NCBI GenBank assembly: GCA_003224525.1
Contig: QHZB01000199.1
Span: 35,093 to 99,092 of the forward strand
DNA from: Acidobacteriota bacterium
GTDB taxonomy: Bacteria > Acidobacteriota > Terriglobia > Acidiferrales > UBA7541
Direction of reading: 5' to 3'
DNA length: 64,000 nucleotides
The notes below the pieces were generated by a model. The model did not search any database and had not been told where the DNA came from. It saw nothing but the letters and a program-made list of their open reading frames with translations. How positions within the stretch are numbered: position 1 is the stretch's first letter; every line of letters begins with the position of its first letter. Both the position numbers and the translations under genes were made by a program. Of the stretch, positions 20,072-30,600 are shown piece after piece.

Positions 20072-20312
20072 GCCTTTTGCTGCAGTCCTCACTCGGGGCC
20101 AGTCGACGTTTCTTTCTCCACCTGTCGCGGCTCTCCGCACGGAAGGGCATATCTGGGCGCGGTCTATGTCCTCTTGCTACGGCATCTTGCCAATCTACAA
20201 GCCCCCAACGCACTCCGTCAAGGAATCCCGCTTCTTCTCTACGAACCCTCCGCGTCTGCGCGTGATCCTCTGTTCTTCGCCATGCGAGTCGATTACTCGA
20301 TCGAGACAACGC

Positions 20313-20338
20313 TTGCGCCTGTCCCGAGCATCTATAAT
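20313..20338 (+). promoter_or_regulatory. Candidate sigma-70 promoter for the LssY-C gene
   Basis: A perfect TATAAT (20333-20338) lies 43 nt before the ATG at 20381. The best -35 is TTGCGC at 20313-20318 with a short 14-nt spacer, or GCTTGC with 16 nt. Transcription would start near 20345. The -10 match is exact; the -35 assignment is weak. Confidence 0.45.
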
Positions 20339-20380
20339 AGTAGAGATGCTCTCTGGATCTGCGCGGGATGGCCCGCTTCC

Positions 20381-21595
20381 ATGATTCGACCTCTCATCAC
20401 AAAATTGCAATTTGTTCTCGGAGTTTCCCTCGTCGCAGCAGCTTTCCCGCATGTCCTTCGCGCGCAACTCGTCCGCGAGAAAACGGCGCCGCCACAGCAG
20501 AAAGTCTTGCCCAAGCTGGACCCGCAGAATTCCTCTTCCGCGCAAACGCCCCCGGGAAAAAAACGCCTCTCCCAGGAAGTCCAATTGACCGGTGAAGAAT
20601 CCTGGATCGATACCACCATCGACATTCAAGCTGGCGAACGACTGCTTATCACCGCCACCGGCACGCTCCGTTACGCCGACGCGAAGGACGACAACGGCCC
20701 GGACGGCCTTCCGCGCGGCTTCAAAGACCTTCTCCGCGTTCTGCCACTTAATGAGGCGGGGCGCGGCGCGCTCATCGGCCGCATCGGCGATAAAGAGACC
20801 GCTCAGCCGTTTGTCATCGGCGCACGCCGCGATGCCATTGCCCCTGTCTCGGGCCGCCTTTCCGTCGGCATCAATCAGACCGCGGACGACCCTGGTGGCG
20901 GCAACTATGCCGTGCGCATTGAAGTTTACTCGCCCGAAGCTGGCACCGCGCGCGTGGTTGCCAGGCAAGTCAGCTCACTTCCGAGCGTCGATAATAATCT
21001 GTTCTCGAAAATCGCGAGGCGCATCAGCGACAAAGAGGGTAATACCGGCGACATGGTCAACTTTCTCATACTCGGTTCGGAAGCCGCTATGCAGCGCGTC
21101 TTCACCAACGCTGGCTGGGTGAAAGTCGATGCTGACGTCAGGGACACCGTTCTCCACGGCATCATTGGCAGTCTTTCGAAAGAATCCTACCTAACTATGC
21201 CCATGAGTCAGCTTTACCTCTTTGGCCGCCCGCAAGATTACGGCTGGGCGCACGCTGAGCCCATCAGCGTCGTCCGATCGCGCAATCACCTGCGCATCTG
21301 GAAAGCGCCGTTCCAGGTCAACGGCGAAACCCTGTGGGTCGGCGCCGCCACCCACGACGTCGGATTCGAACGCGACCAGCGCAACAACGGCATTACCCAC
21401 AGGATCGATCCCGATATCGATCTTGAGCGCGACTACGTCGAAAAAACTCTCGCCTCCACGGGCCTGGTCACCGAGATCTCTCACTTCCTTCCCGACAATC
21501 CCATGAAAGAAGCTAAGACCGCCACTGGCGGGACCTTTCATTCCAACGGCCAGGTGCTCATCCTCAAGCTCGATGAATCCATCCTTAATCCCTGA
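20381..21595 (+). CDS. Secreted protein with LssY C-terminal domain
   Basis: 404 aa. The start at 20381 gives a signal-like N-terminus (MIRPLITKLQFVLGVSLVAA). After a proline-rich linker, residues about 70-185 look like a galactose-binding (PA-IL/LecA-like) beta-sandwich (SWIDTTIDIQAGERLLITAT, with an acidic DAKDDNGPDGLP loop that could bind calcium). The C-terminal half matches the LssY-C domain (NFLILGSEAAMQRVFTNAGW, SQLYLFGRPQDYGWAHAEP, WVGAATHDVGFERD, HRIDPDIDLERDY). LssY-C domains are usually attached to membrane phosphatase-like proteins, so a secreted lectin-like version is notable. The function is unknown. Confidence 0.8.
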   Translation: MIRPLITKLQFVLGVSLVAAAFPHVLRAQLVREKTAPPQQKVLPKLDPQNSSSAQTPPGKKRLSQEVQLTGEESWIDTTIDIQAGERLLITATGTLRYADAKDDNGPDGLPRGFKDLLRVLPLNEAGRGALIGRIGDKETAQPFVIGARRDAIAPVSGRLSVGINQTADDPGGGNYAVRIEVYSPEAGTARVVARQVSSLPSVDNNLFSKIARRISDKEGNTGDMVNFLILGSEAAMQRVFTNAGWVKVDADVRDTVLHGIIGSLSKESYLTMPMSQLYLFGRPQDYGWAHAEPISVVRSRNHLRIWKAPFQVNGETLWVGAATHDVGFERDQRNNGITHRIDPDIDLERDYVEKTLASTGLVTEISHFLPDNPMKEAKTATGGTFHSNGQVLILKLDESILNP

Positions 21596-21625
21596 ATTGA
21601 GACGCTCTCCGCCTCGCCGCGCTTT

Positions 21626-22963
21626 TTATTTCGCCGCTTCCAGTTCGAGCACAATCACACGATCCACTTCTTCCGGTTGCGGCTCCAGAAGTTTCAGCAC
21701 CAGGCCTTCCTTGACGCCGCTGTACTCGATGCTACTTCCATCGCGCAGCAGCCTTGCCGAACGAACCGGCCGCGGCATCGCCGGCAGCGCCAGCACCGGA
21801 CCATTCCAATCCAGGACGTGAACGTAAACCATCGAGCCCCGTTGCGTCGTCACCCCCCACGGCCCGGCCCTCACGGGCCCTCCCCGCGTTCCATAAACCG
21901 AATCTCCATACTGCTTCATCCATCGCCCCACTTCCGTCAAGCGCTGTACGAATTCGGGCTGGATTTCGCCGCTCGGCATCGGCCCCACATTCAAAAGAAA
22001 ATTTGCGTTCGATCCCGCCGCGCGCACAAGGTATCGAATCAAATCCGCGGGGCTCTTGTAATGTTCGTCCGTCAGATTGAATCCCCAGGAGTTATTCATA
22101 GTTTCCGCGGTTTCCAGTGGCAGCGCACTGACCGATTGTTCGGGGTTGAAACCTGTGGTGTGCTGGCCCGGCAAATCTTTCTCAAACATCTGGAAGTCCT
22201 CCCCGGGAAAAGGATTCTTATGATGATTGCTGCCGACCATGGCCTGCGGCTGCAATTGATGAATCAGCGCGTACGTTCGGGCAAGATGCCAATCCGCGTC
22301 CGGCTTGTCCCACATTCCGTCGAACCAGATGCCCCCGATCTCTCCGTAGTTCGTCAACAATTCCCGCAACTGCCCGTCCATGAAATTCAGGTAGGCATCC
22401 CAATTCCCTGAATCCGGACGGCCCGTGTGATGCCCCGTGCGCCCGCGCGGAAAATAGTCCGGTGAATGCCAATCCAGTTGTGAGTGGTACAAGAACAGCT
22501 TGATGCCCTGCTTGTGGCATTCCGCGGCGAGCATCCCAATCACGTCTTTGCCGTACGGCGTCCGCGCCACAACGTTCCAATCCGTCAGGCGCGAATCGAA
22601 CATCGCAAATCCGTCATGATGCTTCGAGGTGATGGTGATGTATTTCATGCCAGCGGCCTTCGCCAGTGCCACCCACGCCGCGGGATCAAACTTTATCGGA
22701 TTGAAAAATGCCGGCACCTTCGCGTAATCCGTTCTATTGATCGGCCGCGTCTCCATGATCCATTCCCCATCGCCTAGCACGCTGTACACACCCCAGTGAA
22801 TGAACATCCCAAACTTGGCATCCTGGAACCAGGTGCGTGCGTCCGGGTTCGCCGGTGTGGGTGTGTTTTTCTCTTGCGCGGTTGCTCTTGGTCCTGCCGC
22901 AAGTGCAGTTGCGAATAGAGCGGTTGCAATTCCGATAGATCGCGCACGCGTAGCAATTTTCAT
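21626..22963 (-). CDS. Alpha-L-fucosidase, GH29, secreted
   Basis: 445 aa. The start at 22963 gives MKIATRARSIGIATALFATA, a signal peptide. The GH29 hallmarks are WFQDAKFGMFIHWGVYSV near the N-terminus, AGMKYITITSKHHDGFAMFD, and the nucleophile Asp in GGIWFDGMWD. The fold's C-terminal beta-sandwich follows NANFLLNVGPMPSGEIQPEF. It removes terminal fucose from glycans in the periplasm or outside the cell. It is convergent with the LssY-C gene and not part of a visible polysaccharide cluster. Confidence 0.94.
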   Translation of the reverse strand: MKIATRARSIGIATALFATALAAGPRATAQEKNTPTPANPDARTWFQDAKFGMFIHWGVYSVLGDGEWIMETRPINRTDYAKVPAFFNPIKFDPAAWVALAKAAGMKYITITSKHHDGFAMFDSRLTDWNVVARTPYGKDVIGMLAAECHKQGIKLFLYHSQLDWHSPDYFPRGRTGHHTGRPDSGNWDAYLNFMDGQLRELLTNYGEIGGIWFDGMWDKPDADWHLARTYALIHQLQPQAMVGSNHHKNPFPGEDFQMFEKDLPGQHTTGFNPEQSVSALPLETAETMNNSWGFNLTDEHYKSPADLIRYLVRAAGSNANFLLNVGPMPSGEIQPEFVQRLTEVGRWMKQYGDSVYGTRGGPVRAGPWGVTTQRGSMVYVHVLDWNGPVLALPAMPRPVRSARLLRDGSSIEYSGVKEGLVLKLLEPQPEEVDRVIVLELEAAK

Positions 22964-23225
22964 ATCAATCTCCATTAAAAGACCGGAACTCGTCCTGAAA
23001 TCAAACGGCTGAATTCTAGCGAATGCGTGCCGGAAGTCGAGCAATATTGCAATCGAGATTACTGCCATTCAAGCAGCTCACCTCCAGAGAGTTGCAGCAA
23101 CCAGCGGCCTTTGCACCGGCCACTTCGGCATAGACTCGCTTGCGCGCCATATTCTCCGATTTGGAGTATGATTCCTCCCCGGCCAGGATCCAACCCGGGC
23201 CAAGGGATCGTGCAGGAGGTGGCTC

Positions 23226-23849
23226 ATGGTCATCGCCAAGCCCGTCAACGAAGAGGGCCGAATCGCCGCCTTGGAGAAGTACGCCATCCTCGATACTGAC
23301 CCGGAACAATCCTTCGACGACCTCACCCTGCTTGCCTCGTTTGTTTGCAAGACACCCATCGCGCTGATTTCTCTTATCGACGAAGACCGCCAATGGTTCA
23401 AGTCGCGCGTGGGCATGGATGCTTCAGAGACATCACGCGAGATCGCCTTTTGCTCCACCGCGATTTTGCAATCCGATGTCTTCGTCGTCCCCGATGCGCT
23501 CCTGGATGAGCGCTTTCGCGACAATCCACTTGTCGTTTCCGACCCGCACATCCGCTTCTACGCCGGCGCTCCTCTGATCAACGAGGACGGTTACGCCCTG
23601 GGCACGCTCTGCGTCGTCGACCAGTCGCCGCGCGAATTGGCGCCCGAGCAAAGGGAGGCCCTGAAAGCGTTAAGCCGCCTGGTTCTCGCTCAGCTCGAAT
23701 TCCGTCGCAACTTGATTCTGTTGAAAGAAGCTCTCACCGACCGCACCATAGAAGAACACGAACGTCAGCGCGAACTGCTCCACGTCCAGGAGACCCTCAT
23801 GCGCGTAATGGGGCTGCGCCAACTCCCCGCGTCCGCAAGACCACGGTGA
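23226..23849 (+). CDS. GAF-domain protein
   Basis: 207 aa. A GAF domain covers about residues 15-160 ([60 protein letters not shown]), followed by a basic/acidic helix ([20 protein letters not shown]) that could dimerise or once joined an output domain. This type is usually the input half of histidine kinases or cyclases, but no output domain follows here, so it is a stand-alone sensor or a truncated one. It starts at ATG 23226 after gcaggaggtggctc, a good Shine-Dalgarno. Confidence 0.88.
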   Translation: MVIAKPVNEEGRIAALEKYAILDTDPEQSFDDLTLLASFVCKTPIALISLIDEDRQWFKSRVGMDASETSREIAFCSTAILQSDVFVVPDALLDERFRDNPLVVSDPHIRFYAGAPLINEDGYALGTLCVVDQSPRELAPEQREALKALSRLVLAQLEFRRNLILLKEALTDRTIEEHERQRELLHVQETLMRVMGLRQLPASARPR

Positions 23850-24056
23850 GCCCTGCGGTTTCTGCGGGGTTGCATAGTATTACTCCCGATGAAACGAAGG
23901 GAGAAAAGGATCGCCTGGGAGCTGCGCCACGTAAGACGGCAATGTCTTCTTCGCTGCGCGCTGCATTTGGAAATAGAAGAGTAAATGCAACGACCCCACT
24001 CTTTATCTGCGTCTCGCCTTGCATAGTAGGAGTGCTATCCTTCTCCTCGTGTAGCC

Positions 24057-26199
24057 ATGAAAAAGAAGAACACTGTGAAAACACTCGCGCTTTGCGCATC
24101 AGTTCTGGTTCCATGTTTGATCGTCACCACGGCCGGGTTGATCGCCCGCGCGGCAAACACGCCGGCACAAAGCAATGAACCTGGCCAGGAACATCAAGAC
24201 TGGCCGGCCTACGGCGGCGCGCCGGAGAACAATCATTATTCCAAGCTAGCGCAAATCAATCGCAGCAACGTAAAGCGCCTCGCCGTTCTATGGAGTTTTG
24301 ATACGCAGGAAGAAGGTGGTCTTCAGACGAGCCCCATCATCGTCGAGGGCGTGCTCTACGGAATCACTCCAACGCAAAAAGTTTTCGCCTTGGATGCCAC
24401 GACAGGCAAGCTCTTGTGGAAGTTCGACTCTGGAATTCGTGGAACGCAACCGGATCGCGGGCTCGCCTACTGGGCTAATCGCAAAGACAAGCGCATTCTG
24501 GTCGGCGTGATGAACTTCGTTTACGCCCTGGATGCCGCCACCGGCAAACCGATTCCATCTTTTGGAAACGGCGGCCGAATCGATCTCCGCGAAAACCTGG
24601 GCCGCGAACCTGCTAGCTCTCAGTCTGTAGATCTGACCAGCCCGGGCATCGTTTACAAGGACCTCATAATATTCGGCGGCCGCAACCCCGAGACTCTCCC
24701 TGCGCCTCCCGGCGACATTCGCGCCTACGACGTTCGAACCGGTAGGCTGCGCTGGTCGTTCCACACCATCCCGCGTCCCGGTGAATTTGGCTATGACACT
24801 TGGCCGAAGGATGCGTGGAAGACCAGCGGGGCCGCGAACAATTGGGCCGGAATGGCGCTCGATTCCCGTCGCGGCATTGTCTATGTCCCGACAGGCTCCG
24901 CCGCGTTTGATTTCTACGGCGCCGATCGCATCGGCGACGATCTCTTCGCTAATTGTCTTATTGCCTTGAACGCACGGACGGGCAGGAGAATCTGGCATTT
25001 TCAGGGAGTTCGCCACGATCTCTGGGACCGGGACTTCCCTTCACCGCCCGCGCTCCTCACCGTGATGCGCGATGGAAAACAGATTGATGCGGTAGCGCAA
25101 ACAACAAAACAAGGTTTCGTCTATCTCTTCGACCGCGGCAAAGGAAAGCCTCTTTTTTCCGTCGAGTCCCGAAAGTATCCTCCGAGCACTGTGCCCGGCG
25201 AAGTTGCTGCTTCCGAACAGCCGCTTCCCGCCCGCCCCGCGCCCTTTGCACGCCAGCTTCTCACCGAGGATCTTCTGACCATGCGCACGCCGGAAGCGCA
25301 TCAGTGGGCGCTGGCAAAATTCAATCAATTCCGCAGTGAAGGGCAGTCCATTCGACGGTGGCGGGGAGTGGGGCGGCCCCGCGGTGGATGCAGAGACCGG
25401 AATCATTTACATCAATTCGAATGAGATGGCATGGACCGGCGCTCTCGCCCCGAACACCGGCGAAAATAGCCCGCGCGCCATCTACATGAGCCAGTGCAGC
25501 ATCTGCCACGGTGAAAACATGACGGGCTCGCCTCCCGCCATGCCTTCCCTGATCGGAGTGGGCGGGCGGCTGACTCCCGTGCAGATTGCCACGGCCATCA
25601 AGAACGGAAAAGGACGAATGCCCGGCTTTCCGAATCTGACCGAGGATCAAAGCTACGCGGTGATCAACTTTTTGTTGAGCGGTGAGAGCAAAGAGCTCGC
25701 AAGCGCCGCACCGCCTCCTGCGTCCATGCCTTATCGCTTCACCGGCTACCACAAATTTATCGACCCGGAAGGATATCCCGGCGTTGCTCCCCCGTGGGGC
25801 ACTCTGAACGCTATCAATCTGAACACCGGTGAGTATCTCTGGAAAATTCCGCTTGGTGAATACCCGGAACTCGCGTCGAAGGGGCAAAAAAACACGGGTA
25901 CGGAAAATTACGGCGGCCCGATCGTTACCGCAGGCGGGCTCCTTTTCATCGGGGCAACCAACTTCGACAAAAAATTCGGCGTCTTCGATAAATCGACGGG
26001 TGAGCTGCTTTGTGAAGCCACTCTCCCCTTCTCCGGCAACGCCACTCCCGCCACCTACGAAGTGAACGGCCGCCAATTCGTCGTTATCGCCGCAGGCGGC
26101 GGCAAAGATCCCAAGTCGCACTCGGGCGGCATCTACGTCGCCTTTGCTCTGCCTCAGGAATCACCGAACACAACTCCCATCCCAGGGCAGAAGCATTAG
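24057..26199 (+). pseudogene. PQQ-dependent dehydrogenase with inserted cytochrome c, internally deleted
   Basis: The N-terminal frame (24057-25424) has a signal anchor and the quinoprotein beta-propeller (DWPAYGGAPENNHYSKLAQI, VYALDAATGKPIPSFGNGGR, FQGVRHDLWDRDFPSPPALL). Homology then moves to another frame at about 25345 with FDGGGEWGGPAVDAETGIIY, a cytochrome c insert with CSICH and a later Met region (GKGRMPGFPNL), and the last propeller blades, ending at 26199. In relatives about 14 residues lie between RSEGQ and GFDGGGEW. They are missing here, so a deletion of a non-multiple of three, not a simple base error, breaks the gene. An intact enzyme would oxidise sugars or alcohols in the periplasm. 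Confidence 0.85.
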
Positions 26200-26308
26200 T
26201 TCCAGTAACCAAGTTCAGGACGGCCACGCTTGGCGGACTTTTCCGGTTCCTCTCCTCCGCTAGCAAGCTGACTGTGTTTGCAGAGCCTTCGACTGCCCGA
26301 CAAGTGGC

Positions 26309-27502
26309 CTACTTGCTTTTTAGCAGCGCAGTTAGCAGATTGGCGAGCTGTGACTCCTGCCGCAGAACTGTCTCCTGATCTGTCGCGACGCTGTCCCTTT
26401 CGGTCAGCCGCGCGAGCTGCGCCGCCAGATTGCGCACGGCCACATCGTTTGGCACATAAGTTCGATCCACGGGTGTGATCGCTTCCCAGCCCGATTTTGT
26501 GCGGCGCAACTCCCAGCGAACTCTCTCGCGTCGCCGTTTATAGTCCGTTTCTCCACCCGCTATGGTCGCTCGAGAATCAATCTGCAGATGCGCCCATCCG
26601 TGGTCCCGTTTGATTTCCAAGCGCTCCACATCGAGCCGCTCGAAGATGACCACCGGCAGCGCCAGTTTTGAGGGGTCATCCGCGCGCAAGATATTTCCCG
26701 AGGCGTTGCTCAATTCAGAGATGCCTTCAGCAACTTGGCTGCTCGTTGGCAGCTTGTTTCCCGTCGCGATGATTATGCTCTGCGGAACCTCAAACGTAGT
26801 GGGCGCGACGGCTGGCGCAAGCAGAACCGGCGGACCATTCACGACCCTTGTCCGTTCCGAAGCCGCCTTCGGTGGCCGGTTGGAAGCGGAGGCAGCCACA
26901 GGGGATCGCTCTTCGATCGCCGGCGCAGTTTCGCGCGACCGCTTGGACTTTGCAGCTCGAGCGGACGCCGGGGCCTTAACTGCTGTCAGCATCTCCGCGT
27001 TTTCCACCTTGTACCGATAGAAGCGCGGTCTTCCGCGGGACCTCCAGTAAGAACCTTTGTAATCCTGCGCCTCTAGGCCGGTACTCACCAAGCTGTAAAA
27101 ACTATGCTGTAGCGGATCCACGACAATGCCGGCATGTCCCGGCCACACAATCAAATCTCCCGGCTGCGCGTATCTAACTCGCTCAAATTTCTCGTTCCCC
27201 GCGTAGAGTTCGAACGAGCTCGCATACGGGTACTCAAAACCCGCACTGAGATACGTCTGATGAACAAGGTGAGAACAGTCTTGAGCGCCGGGCACCGGCT
27301 GGTCCTCATCCCGCACTGCATCCACGATCGCCCGCCCTTCCTTCGCACTCAACAATCGAGAATTCGACCCCGATCCCTGCGTTGCAGATGCAGCCTGTGC
27401 CTGTGCTAGCGCGCCCGCGACCAAACAACCGCCTGCCAGGCATGCCGCGAGCGCAAAACCGCGCGCGACTCTCCAGTTGAACTCAGTATTCGACTTGCCC
27501 AT
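26309..27502 (-). CDS. NlpC/P60-like cell-wall peptidase, secreted
   Basis: 397 aa. The signal peptide covers about residues 12-37. The NlpC/P60 domain has the catalytic Cys in PGAQDCSHLVHQTY (Cys76) and His in WPGHAGIVVD (His123); His133 is the likely third residue. The C-terminal 230 residues are a Lys/Arg/Ala-rich low-complexity linker and then a compact domain (ERLDVERLEIKRDHGWAHLQ) with no known match. The family cleaves peptidoglycan stem peptides. The tail may bind the wall. Confidence 0.85.
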   Translation of the reverse strand: MGKSNTEFNWRVARGFALAACLAGGCLVAGALAQAQAASATQGSGSNSRLLSAKEGRAIVDAVRDEDQPVPGAQDCSHLVHQTYLSAGFEYPYASSFELYAGNEKFERVRYAQPGDLIVWPGHAGIVVDPLQHSFYSLVSTGLEAQDYKGSYWRSRGRPRFYRYKVENAEMLTAVKAPASARAAKSKRSRETAPAIEERSPVAASASNRPPKAASERTRVVNGPPVLLAPAVAPTTFEVPQSIIIATGNKLPTSSQVAEGISELSNASGNILRADDPSKLALPVVIFERLDVERLEIKRDHGWAHLQIDSRATIAGGETDYKRRRERVRWELRRTKSGWEAITPVDRTYVPNDVAVRNLAAQLARLTERDSVATDQETVLRQESQLANLLTALLKSK

Positions 27503-27601
27503 CGCTCATTCGTCCTTGGCAGTTGCACGGGGATAGTTTCCCTTTCTCTTAGGATCCGTTTAGGACTGGGGGGAGGCAATGGAACTTGCTCTGAGCGTAA
27601 T

Positions 27602-27615
27602 TGGCCATATGGCCA
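27602..27615. promoter_or_regulatory. Perfect 14-bp palindrome between two divergence-free genes
   Basis: tggccatatggcca is a perfect inverted repeat in the 189-bp gap between the NlpC/P60 gene start (27502) and the subtilase stop (27692), about 100 bp upstream of the NlpC/P60 ATG. It could be an operator; there is no other evidence. Confidence 0.3.
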
Positions 27616-27691
27616 GTCGAAGCTGGCAGTCGAAGACACATGGCTTTTTCTGGCCGAATTCCAGAAATGGGTTAGGTGCTCGAAGTTCTTT

Positions 27692-30600
27692 TTAATTCAC
27701 CGTAACTAGGACCGTTGTGGAGTGGCTCAGGGTGCCCGACGTTCCCGTGATCGTGAGCGTGTAAGTTCCAGCAGGAGTGCCTGGAGGCGCTACGGTGAGC
27801 GAGGCCGTTTTGGTCGTGCCGGTGTAGGACGCGGAGATGGTGACTGGAGTGGACGTGGTGACGGCGCTGGTGCTCACCGTGAATGTCGCGCTGCTGGCTC
27901 CCGCAGCGACAGTCACGCTCGCCGGGACCGTCGCCGTGGGTGTGCTGCTGGAGAGGGAGACGGCCGCGCCGCCAGTGGGAGCTGGCCCGCTCAGCGTCAC
28001 CGTGCCGGTTGAAGGAGATCCGCCGGTCACACTCGTGGGATTCAACGTTAGCGAGGAGAGAGTTGGAAGGGCTTGAGGCAGCACGGTGAGTGAGGCTGTT
28101 TTGCTCACCCCAGCGTAGGACGCGGAGATGGTGACCGGAGTGGACGCGGTAACGGCGCTGGTGCTCACCGTGAACGTCGCGCTGCTGGCTCCCGCAGCGA
28201 TAGTCACGCTGGCCGGCACGCTAGCCGCCCCGTTGTTGCTGGAAAGCAGTACCTGCGCGCCGCCAGTGAGTGCTGGCCCGCTCAGCGTCACCGTGCCAGT
28301 GGAGGATTGCACGCTGCCAGTCACACTCGTGGGATTCAGCGTCAGCGAGGAGAGGGTTGGAGGGGCTTGAGACACGACGGTGAGTGAGGCCGTTTTGGTC
28401 ACGCCAGCAAACGATGCGGAGATGGTGACCGGAGTGGACGCGGTGACGGCGCTGGTGCTCACCGTGAATGTCGCGCTGCTGGCTCCAGAAACGACGGTCA
28501 CGCTGGCCGGGACCGTCGCCGTGGACGTGCTGCTGCTGGAGAGGGAGACGGCCGCGCCGCCAGTGGGAGCTGGCCCGCTCAGCGTCACCGTGCCAGTGGA
28601 AGTTTGCACGCCGCCAGTCACACTCGTGGGATTCAGCGTTAGCGAAGAGAGAGTTGGAAGGGCCTGCGGCAGCACGGTGAGTGAAGCCGTTTTGCTCACC
28701 CCAGCGTAGGACGCGGAGATGGTGACCGGAGTGGACGCGGTAACGGCGCTGGTGCTCACCGTGAACGTCGCGCTGCTGGCTCCCGCAGCGATAGTCACGC
28801 TGGCCGGCGCGCTAGCCGCCCCGTTGTTGCTGGAAAGCAGTACCTGCGCGCCGCCAGTGAGTGCTGGCCCGCTCAGCGTCACCGTGCCAGTGGAGGATTG
28901 CACGCTGCCAGTCACACTCGTGGGATTCAGCGTCAGCGAGGAGAGAGTGACCGGAGTGGACGCGGTGACGGCGCTGGTGCTCACCGTGAATGTCGCGCTG
29001 CTGGCTCCCGCAGCAACAGTCACGCTGGCCGGAACCGTTGCCGTGGACGTGCTGCTGCTCGACAGGGAGACGGCTACGCCGCCACTGGGGGCTGGCCCGC
29101 TCAGCGTCACCGTGCCAGTGGAAGTTTGCCCGCCGCCAGTCACACTCGTAGGATTCAGCGTCAGCGAGGAGAGAGTGGGAAGGGCTTGAGGTTGCACGGT
29201 GAGTGAGGCTGTCTTGGTCACACCGGCATAAGACGCGGAGATGTTGACCGATGTGGAGGCGGTCACGCTGCTGGTGCTCACCGTGAATGTCGCGCTGCTG
29301 GCTCCAGCAGCGACAGTCACACTGGCCGGGACCGTCGCGGCCGTTGTGTTGTCGCTCGATAGGGAGACGGCGGCGCCGCCGCTAGCAGCCGGCCCGCTCA
29401 GAGTCAGCGTGCCCGTTGAAGGAGACCCCCCAGTCACGCTCATTGGGTTCAGCGCTATCGAGGAGAGCGTTGGGGATGGGGAGCCCGGTGGGCCGCTGTA
29501 GCTGCCGCCGCAAGCGTAGGTGAAAAGTGAAAGTACGAGGAGTCCGGCTGCCGCAGCGAGACCAGGCCGTTTGGGAAGAGCGCGGCTCAAAGTGCAAAAC
29601 AACAGCAAAACCGCAAGCCCGGCGAAACATGCAGCCAACATCACCCATGTAGACATCGGAGGCGCATATCGCGGCAAGACCAGTGGCGGCGCCAGGACTC
29701 GTGCCATCGTCGTCAAAGTCACCGTCGCCGTGGTCGCCCCATTAAGCGTCACAGACGACGGCGAAACCGTGCACGTGGCTGCCGCCGGTGCACCCGTGCA
29801 GCTCCACGTTACAGTCTGAGTGGAACCGTGCAGCGGTGTAGCGGAGACGGTGAAGTTTGCCTGCTGTCCCGCAGTAATTATCGCGCTGGGTGGTGCCGCA
29901 GAAACGCTGAAATCCGGCGAACAACTCACGGCAGTCACTGACGCGAGAGTCGCACAAAGATCCAGCCGCCCGTGGCCCATGCCGGCGTCCGCAAGCGGAA
30001 CCGCATGGGATACTGCCATAGCGCCACTGGACTGGTTAATGGCGGCGTTTACGTTGTGCAGCAACGCCGCCCCTCCCGACACAAACGGCGCGCTGAACGA
30101 AGTTCCCCATCCCGCCGCATACGTGTTGTACGGGTAGGTACTCACAATCGCTTCGCCAGGAGCCGCCACCCATACGATCGTATTCCCAAAGTTCGAGAAC
30201 GACGAGCGCGCGTCCTGATCGGTCGTTGACGCCACGCCCATCACATCGGTTTGCAACGCCGCGGGATATACAATTTCCGCCGTCCCGTCGTTTCCCGCCG
30301 ACGCCGCGCTGATAAGGCCCTGCTGGTTCGCGTAGTCGAGGGCTTTCTGCAGTTCCGCCGACGCCGTCGTGATGTCGAAGCTCATGTTGATCACGTTGGC
30401 GTTGTTCTGCACGGCGTAATAGATCGCGCGCAGAATGTCGGAGAGCGAAGCTGTCCCATCCGAATGGAACGCCTTCAAGGGCAAGAGCTTCGCGGTCGGA
30501 GCCACCAGGTGGATGATGCCCATCACCATCGTCCCGTGTCCAAATGCCGCATACGGGGTTCCATCGAGCACTGCAGCAGTGGACTGGTCCAGCACTGCCG

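Noticed and set aside
23870..24028. Direct repeat ttgcatagta at 23870-23879 and 24019-24028
   Set aside because: Ten bases, only two copies, no associated structure; likely chance or a weak promoter-like word.
27745..29490. CRISPR-like array
   Set aside because: The repeats are about 294 bp, in frame and protein-coding, with no unique spacers.
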